The notes under the pieces are model-generated. The model ran no database searches. It saw only the letters and a program-made list of their open reading frames with translations, and had not been told where the DNA came from. A stretch of DNA of 16,551 nucleotides from Clostridia bacterium. GTDB taxonomy: Bacteria; Bacillota_A; Clostridia; Oscillospirales; CAG-272. The stretch spans positions 1 to 16,551 of the forward strand of contig JAFQUG010000346.1 of assembly GCA_017408625.1 (NCBI GenBank), read 5' to 3'. Both the position numbers and the translations under genes were made by a program. Each line of letters begins with the position of its first letter. Positions within the stretch are counted from its first letter, which is position 1. Of the stretch, positions 13,097 through 16,551 are shown piece after piece.

Positions 13097-15550
13097 ATGA
13101 AACCGATCCGAAACAAAATCAGCATTCTGTGTGCGTTGCTCGCACTTTGCCTGCTGCTTGGCGCATGCTCGGGGCAAACGCTGCCCGGTGAGCAACCGAG
13201 TACGACTGAGACTGAGACCGAGCAGACCACCGAGAAGATCGAGCTGCCCGACGAGGAATATCCGACGGCTGACGACCTGGACGCTTCAGCTGATTTCTCC
13301 AAATTGATCATCTCGTCCGTATATACGGGCGGCACGTCCAAGAGCGCACCCGTGGCACACAGCTACGTTTGTCTGTACAATACGGGCAAGGAGGAAATAT
13401 CCTTGCAAGGGCTTGCCGTGCACGTTTGCGGAGGCGACTACGTGTGGCGTGAATATGCGCTGCCGTATGGCGCAAGCATTCCCGCGGGCGGCTACTATCT
13501 GCTCTTGGGTCACAAGACAGGCACGCAGCTGACACCCGTGCTCGAAACCTCCGAATCCGATGCCGTGCGTCCCGATATGCTGTTGGTGGGCAACGATATG
13601 CGCCTTGCCATCGCGCCCGTTGGCACACAGCTCAAAAATAACGAGCCCATGCAGGGGCAGAGCGGCGTGGTGGATTACCTTTCCGCGCATACGCTGGACG
13701 CGTCCGATGCACGCCACTACGTGGGCGGTGCATCTAAGAATGAGCTGATCCGCCGCGACGCGGACTCACCCTACGCGCCCTTTGATACGGTCGATCTGAC
13801 GCAGGCTTCCTTTACGCTGCTTGGGCAGATCCGCCCGCAGACGAGTAAGGGTGACGTCAACGTAGCCGTGCATTCCGTGGCAAACGAGGTGGTATTTTCA
13901 CATATCAGCGGTTTTTATGACGAGGAGTTTTCCCTGGAAATGACTGCGCCCGAGGGGTACACCGTGTTTTACACGATCAACGGAGCAGATCCGCGCACGA
14001 CCGTGGCCAAGACCTATGAGCACCCCATTCTCATGACCGACACGAGCGATCTTGCATGGGGCGAGCTGACGCAAAACGCCATTCTTGCCATGGGCAATAC
14101 CTATTCGCCCAACGTGCTCTCTCAGATGGGGGCATGGACGGTGCGCGCCTACGCCACCAATGGCAAGAATACGACTCCCGTGACCACACAGACCTATTTT
14201 GTGGGCAAGGATATCCGTGCGGACGAGCTGGACGTGTTTTGTCTGGCCGTGCAGCCCGACGACTTTATCAGCACGAATCCCGACGGAAAGAATATATACA
14301 TGAACTTTCACGAGGGACACGAGCGCATACAGGCATATCTTGAATACTTCAGTGACGACAGCTGCGAGTTTTCCTCTTGGGTGGAGATCGCGCTCAACGG
14401 CAAGGGATCTTTGGGCATGACCGAGAAATCCTTCCGTATTCTGTTCCGCGAGAATGCCAATCCCGAGGTTTCGGAGAACCTCAACGCCTTCAATCATAAT
14501 ATTTTCGGCGAATATGCCACGCCGTCCGCGTCGGGAGACGACACCGTGTATTACCGCAGACTGCTGCTGCGCAACGGCGGTGGTGACAACTCGGGCTGTA
14601 CCATTTCGCGCTCGCATATCGGTGACGCGTATATTGCCCGCTTAGACTCGCTTTTGCATGCCGAGACCATGGCGTATAAGCCCGTGTTCGTGTTTATCAA
14701 CGGGGAATTCTGGGGCATTTACAACGCACGCGAACGCTTTGACGAAAAGTACTTTGAGACCGTGTACGGCGTGCCCGAGGAGGATCTTGCCGTGCTGGAG
14801 TGTCCGTATCCGTTGCCTTATATCAAATATGAGTATCTGTTGACACACGGCACCGAGCAGGATGTCAATGAATTCAACGCGCTGTTCCGTTACGCACAAG
14901 CAAACGACCTTTCCGATCCCGTGCACTACAAATACGTGTGCGATCGCGTGGATACCGACAATCTGATCGACTATTTCTGCGCACAGATCTATCTTTGCTG
15001 CAGTGACTGGCCCAACAATAACGTCAAGGTATGGCGAAACAGCAATCCGAACAGCATTTCGGGGCAGGATACCAAGTGGCGTTTTTGCGTGGTGGATACC
15101 GACCACGGCGTAGGCCTCAACTCGGATATCCATACCGATCTGTTCCATGCCGTTGGGGATAGCTCCTGCATCGGCATGCTGATCAACGGTCTGATGGGCA
15201 ATCCCGAATTCCGCGAACGCTTTTTGATGCGCTTTATCTGGGCAACCGAGGTGTATTACGCACCCGAGGCGGTCTCGCCCATCCTTGAGGAGATCGTGGA
15301 CACCGTGTCTCCCGTCATGCAGATGCAGCTGGATCGCTGGAAGTGCACCGACGGCACAGCCACCCCGTTCGACGGTGACCGCCCCTCCTGGATGTACTAT
15401 ATCAACGTCATCCGCGACTTTAACCAAAACCGCCCCGCCGCCGCCAAGAAGCAGCTGATGGCGCGCTTTGGCGTATCCGAGGCCGAGTATCAAAGACTGT
15501 TGGAGGCTGCCATTGCCGAATGGGGAGCAGAAAGCCCGCTGATTAAGTAA
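13097..15550 (+). CDS. Surface lipoprotein with lamin-tail, chitobiase-like and CotH kinase domains
   Basis: The 817-residue product begins with a lipoprotein signal (hydrophobic 8-22, lipobox LGAC, C24) and a Thr/Glu-rich linker (35-65). Residues ~68-220 look like a lamin-tail domain ('IISSVYTGG', 'VCLYNTGKEEISLQGLAVHV', 'IPAGGYYLLLG'). Residues ~262-370 hold a chitobiase C-terminal-type beta-sandwich ('SLEMTAPEGYTVFYTINGADPRTT'). Residues ~375-790 form a CotH domain with 'KPVFVFINGEFWGIYNARERFD' (528-549) and the metal-binding type motif D667-T-D669-H-G (VVDTDHGVGLN). CotH of Bacillus is an atypical kinase that phosphorylates spore coat proteins. Here the signal peptide points to the outer cell face, so its target is probably extracellular. 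GGAGG (13084-13088) supports the start. Last gene of the recO-side run, ending before a terminator. Confidence 0.9.
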   Translation: MKPIRNKISILCALLALCLLLGACSGQTLPGEQPSTTETETEQTTEKIELPDEEYPTADDLDASADFSKLIISSVYTGGTSKSAPVAHSYVCLYNTGKEEISLQGLAVHVCGGDYVWREYALPYGASIPAGGYYLLLGHKTGTQLTPVLETSESDAVRPDMLLVGNDMRLAIAPVGTQLKNNEPMQGQSGVVDYLSAHTLDASDARHYVGGASKNELIRRDADSPYAPFDTVDLTQASFTLLGQIRPQTSKGDVNVAVHSVANEVVFSHISGFYDEEFSLEMTAPEGYTVFYTINGADPRTTVAKTYEHPILMTDTSDLAWGELTQNAILAMGNTYSPNVLSQMGAWTVRAYATNGKNTTPVTTQTYFVGKDIRADELDVFCLAVQPDDFISTNPDGKNIYMNFHEGHERIQAYLEYFSDDSCEFSSWVEIALNGKGSLGMTEKSFRILFRENANPEVSENLNAFNHNIFGEYATPSASGDDTVYYRRLLLRNGGGDNSGCTISRSHIGDAYIARLDSLLHAETMAYKPVFVFINGEFWGIYNARERFDEKYFETVYGVPEEDLAVLECPYPLPYIKYEYLLTHGTEQDVNEFNALFRYAQANDLSDPVHYKYVCDRVDTDNLIDYFCAQIYLCCSDWPNNNVKVWRNSNPNSISGQDTKWRFCVVDTDHGVGLNSDIHTDLFHAVGDSSCIGMLINGLMGNPEFRERFLMRFIWATEVYYAPEAVSPILEEIVDTVSPVMQMQLDRWKCTDGTATPFDGDRPSWMYYINVIRDFNQNRPAAAKKQLMARFGVSEAEYQRLLEAAIAEWGAESPLIK

Positions 15551-15602
15551 TGGAAAAAGTAAGCGAATAGGGCTGGAAAACTAAGGTGATTTTTTACAAA
15601 AT

Positions 15603-15642
15603 AAGGACTGTATCACATGGATGCAGTCCTTCTTCGATTTTT
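15603..15642 (+). terminator. Rho-independent terminator after the CotH lipoprotein
   Basis: A 12-bp stem AAGGACTGTATC (15603-15614) / GATGCAGTCCTT (15620-15631), with one wobble and loop ACATG, is followed by CTTCGATTTTT. It lies 53 bases after the stop codon. Confidence 0.78.
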
Positions 15643-15647
15643 GAATA

Positions 15648-15773
15648 GTTGCCATAAATGCTGGCGATCACTGATCGCCCCTACAACTGTGCATGTTGGG
15701 ATTTTACGATACAAAACCCAAAACAAAAAACACTTGTAGAGGCGATCTGTGATCGCCAGCATCCCATGGCAAC
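15648..15773. repeat. MITE-like inverted repeat with nested palindromes
   Basis: Arms of 29 bases at 15658-15686 and 15734-15762 are inverted copies differing at two positions. With a one-base bulge the pairing extends outward to GTTGCCAT (15648-15655) and ATGGCAAC (15766-15773). Each arm also holds its own hairpin: GGCGATC-ACT-GATCGCC and GGCGATC-TGT-GATCGCC. The ~47-base centre is AT-rich and has no coding frame. Size and symmetry suit a miniature inverted-repeat element or a REP-type pair. I see no convincing target duplication at the ends and no transposase nearby. Confidence 0.75.
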
Positions 15774-15815
15774 CAAATATTTCTACCTGTAACATGGACA
15801 GCCCTTGTTACAGAA

Positions 15816-15842
15816 AGATCCCCGCAAGAAACGCTTGCGGGG
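15816..15842 (-). terminator. Hairpin terminator after the XRE regulator
   Basis: On the minus strand, CCCCGCAAG/CTTGCGGGG (15842-15834 / 15828-15820) forms a 9-bp stem with a five-base loop just beyond the regulator's stop, followed by ATCTTTCTG. The U tract is poor. A second hairpin CTGTAACA/TGTTACAG (15787-15794/15806-15813) follows immediately and may assist. Confidence 0.62.
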
Positions 15843-15848
15843 AATGCT

Positions 15849-16049
15849 TTATTTACAATATTCAATCAAATCCGAAATGTCGCAATCAAGCGCGGCACAG
15901 ATTTTGCTTAAGACCTCGCTGTCATAACGAACAACCTTATTTTTGTAATAGTTATCAATAATTTGAAAACGAATCCCGGTTCGCTTGGATAGCTCGTAGC
16001 GGGTGATGCCATGCGCATCTAAATACTTATCAATCGTTAATCGAATCAT
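15849..16049 (-). CDS. Small Cro/CI (XRE) family transcriptional regulator
   Basis: The 66-residue product is little more than a helix-turn-helix domain of the Cro/CI type. The first helix is 'MIRLTIDKYLDAHG'. The recognition unit is 'ITRYELSKRTGIRFQIIDNYYKNK' in two parts (residues 15-38), followed by 'VLSKICAALDCDISDLIEY', which is the standard family ending. It probably binds DNA as a dimer. The start is supported by AAAGGA (complement of 16059-16064) nine bases upstream. It is divergent from the SLOG gene, and the shared control region contains two inverted repeats suited to a dimeric repressor, so auto- and cross-regulation is likely. The gene is more AT-rich than the rest of the window. 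Confidence 0.9.
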   Translation of the reverse strand: MIRLTIDKYLDAHGITRYELSKRTGIRFQIIDNYYKNKVVRYDSEVLSKICAALDCDISDLIEYCK

Positions 16050-16064
16050 TGAATCACATCCTTT

Positions 16065-16092
16065 CCGTATATATTTTAATAAAGATATACGG
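16065..16092. promoter_or_regulatory. Inverted repeat over the XRE gene promoter (candidate operator)
   Basis: CCGTATAT (16065-16072) and ATATACGG (16085-16092) form a perfect 8-bp inverted repeat with a 12-base centre. It spans the -10 box (16073-16078) and most of the spacer of the minus-strand promoter. The GTATAT core recurs in the palindrome at 16117-16136, which suggests one binding protein for both. Confidence 0.5.
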
Positions 16093-16101
16093 TGTTGACA
16101 A
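16073..16101 (-). promoter_or_regulatory. Promoter of the XRE regulator
   Basis: On the minus strand, TTGTCA (16101-16096), a 17-base spacer and TAAAAT (16078-16073) each differ by one base from consensus. The start would be near 16066, giving a short leader. Its -35 box occupies nearly the same bases as the -35 box of the divergent promoter. Confidence 0.65.
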
Positions 16102-16123
16102 TTCCCATAATAAGGTATATACT
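16095..16123 (+). promoter_or_regulatory. Promoter of the SLOG gene
   Basis: TTGACA (16095-16100), a 17-base spacer and TATACT (16118-16123) closely match the vegetative consensus. The start is expected near 16130, inside the 20-bp palindrome, about 26 bases before the ATG. Confidence 0.75.
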
Positions 16124-16136
16124 TATATAAGTATAT
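16117..16136. promoter_or_regulatory. Perfect 20-bp palindrome, candidate operator
   Basis: ATATACTTATATAAGTATAT is identical to its reverse complement. It covers the -10 box and predicted start of the SLOG promoter, a position where a bound dimer would block transcription. The neighbouring XRE protein is the obvious candidate ligand. Confidence 0.6.
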
Positions 16137-16155
16137 TGCAAAAGGAGTGATTTTT

Positions 16156-16500
16156 ATGAAGCTGTTGATTGTGGGATCACGGAGTATAGAGCATTTTGAT
16201 TTGGCCGAATATATACCATCCGAAACAGATATGATTATCAGCGGCGGGGCAAAAGGAATCGATTCTTTGGCGGAGCAATATGCTGATCAGCATCGGATTC
16301 CAAAACTCATCTTGCGTCCTCGCTACGACTTATACGGAAAGGCTGCGCCGATTATTCGTAATCAACAAATGGTAGACATGGCAGATGAAGTTTTGATTAT
16401 TTGGGATGGACAATCAAGAGGAACTCGCGCGACCGAGCAGTACGCAAAGAAAATGCAGAAGCAGCTTACGGTGGTATTGTGTGAGCAAAGCTGCACGTAG
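16156..16500 (+). CDS. SLOG-family (DUF2493/YspA-like) nucleotide-binding protein
   Basis: The 114-residue product has the Rossmann-like SLOG fold of the DprA/YpsA relatives. Motifs are IVGSRS (5-10), the phosphate-binding loop ISGGAKGIDSLAEQYA (28-43), 'RPRYDLYGKAAPIIRNQQMVDMADEVLIIWDG' (54-85) and QSRGT (86-90). Family members are predicted to bind nucleotides or nucleotide-derived signals, and many occur in conflict or stress contexts; no enzymatic role is shown for this form. ATG 16156 follows AAAGGAG (16141-16147) by eight bases; an upstream GTG at 16147 overlaps that site and is rejected. It pairs divergently with the XRE gene, and both are AT-rich compared with the core genes. The last 51 bases of the window show nothing recognisable. 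Confidence 0.88.
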   Translation: MKLLIVGSRSIEHFDLAEYIPSETDMIISGGAKGIDSLAEQYADQHRIPKLILRPRYDLYGKAAPIIRNQQMVDMADEVLIIWDGQSRGTRATEQYAKKMQKQLTVVLCEQSCT

Positions 16501-16551
16501 AGGTATGACTTACGCCACCCCTCAACCATCATTTGTCCTGTTTTTTATCCT

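Noticed and set aside
15646..15775. Target-site duplication around the inverted repeat
   Set aside because: The flanking bases do not form a direct repeat, so recent transposition is not shown.
1..16551. CRISPR array, insertion sequence, prophage or toxin-antitoxin module
   Set aside because: No regularly spaced direct repeats, transposase, integrase or phage structural genes are visible. The XRE/SLOG pair is divergent and lacks a recognisable toxin.

Overview
The window looks like chromosome from an endospore-forming clostridium (Firmicutes/Bacillota, class Clostridia), probably an uncultured gut-type lineage. The main evidence is gene content. It carries the sporulation genes ylbJ, yqfC and yqfD, the order yqfC-yqfD-phoH-ybeY-era-recO that is common in Firmicutes, a T-box leader, consensus sigma-A-type promoters with 17-bp spacers, and strong GGAGG ribosome binding sites. 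The coding sequence is fairly GC-rich. The last ~700 bases are visibly richer in A+T.

Layout. (1) Bases 1-521: a T-box riboswitch leader runs leftward off the window edge, with a likely valine specifier. It is transcribed divergently from a tRNA-Thr(GGU) gene that has its own promoter and terminator. (2) Bases 522-2426: a C_GCAxxG_C_C-type cysteine-rich redox protein and a lipoprotein with BspA-like leucine-rich repeats, closed by a strong hairpin terminator. (3) Bases 2425-5006, minus strand: ylbJ, a DUF3343-like small protein and an EF2568-type cysteine desulfurase homologue, reading as one transcription unit. (4) Bases 5068-9528, plus strand: yqfC, yqfD, phoH, ybeY, an unrecognised one-helix membrane protein and era. 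These are mostly overlapping or separated by a few bases, and a good sigma-E-like promoter lies in the short divergent gap with ylbJ. (5) Bases 9529-9775: a non-coding stretch packed with hairpins. (6) Bases 9776-15550: recO, an Orn/Lys/Arg-type decarboxylase, an unrecognised probable TIM-barrel protein, and a large lipoprotein with lamin-tail, chitobiase-like and CotH-kinase domains. All are tightly spaced and followed by a terminator. (7) Bases 15551-15848: a terminator and a ~126-bp MITE-like inverted repeat. (8) Bases 15849-16500: a small Cro/CI-type regulator and a SLOG-fold (DUF2493-like) protein, divergently transcribed from promoters whose -35 boxes coincide. A perfect 20-bp palindrome lies over one promoter.

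The core genes cover sporulation (engulfment-stage membrane proteins), ribosome and rRNA maturation (YbeY, Era, PhoH) and recombination repair (RecO). The most promising unfamiliar element is the AT-rich XRE/SLOG pair at the right end. It looks like an acquired, self-regulated cassette beside a MITE-like repeat. The CotH lipoprotein and its upstream TIM-barrel partner form a second little-described pairing. No CRISPR array, insertion sequence or phage gene was seen.
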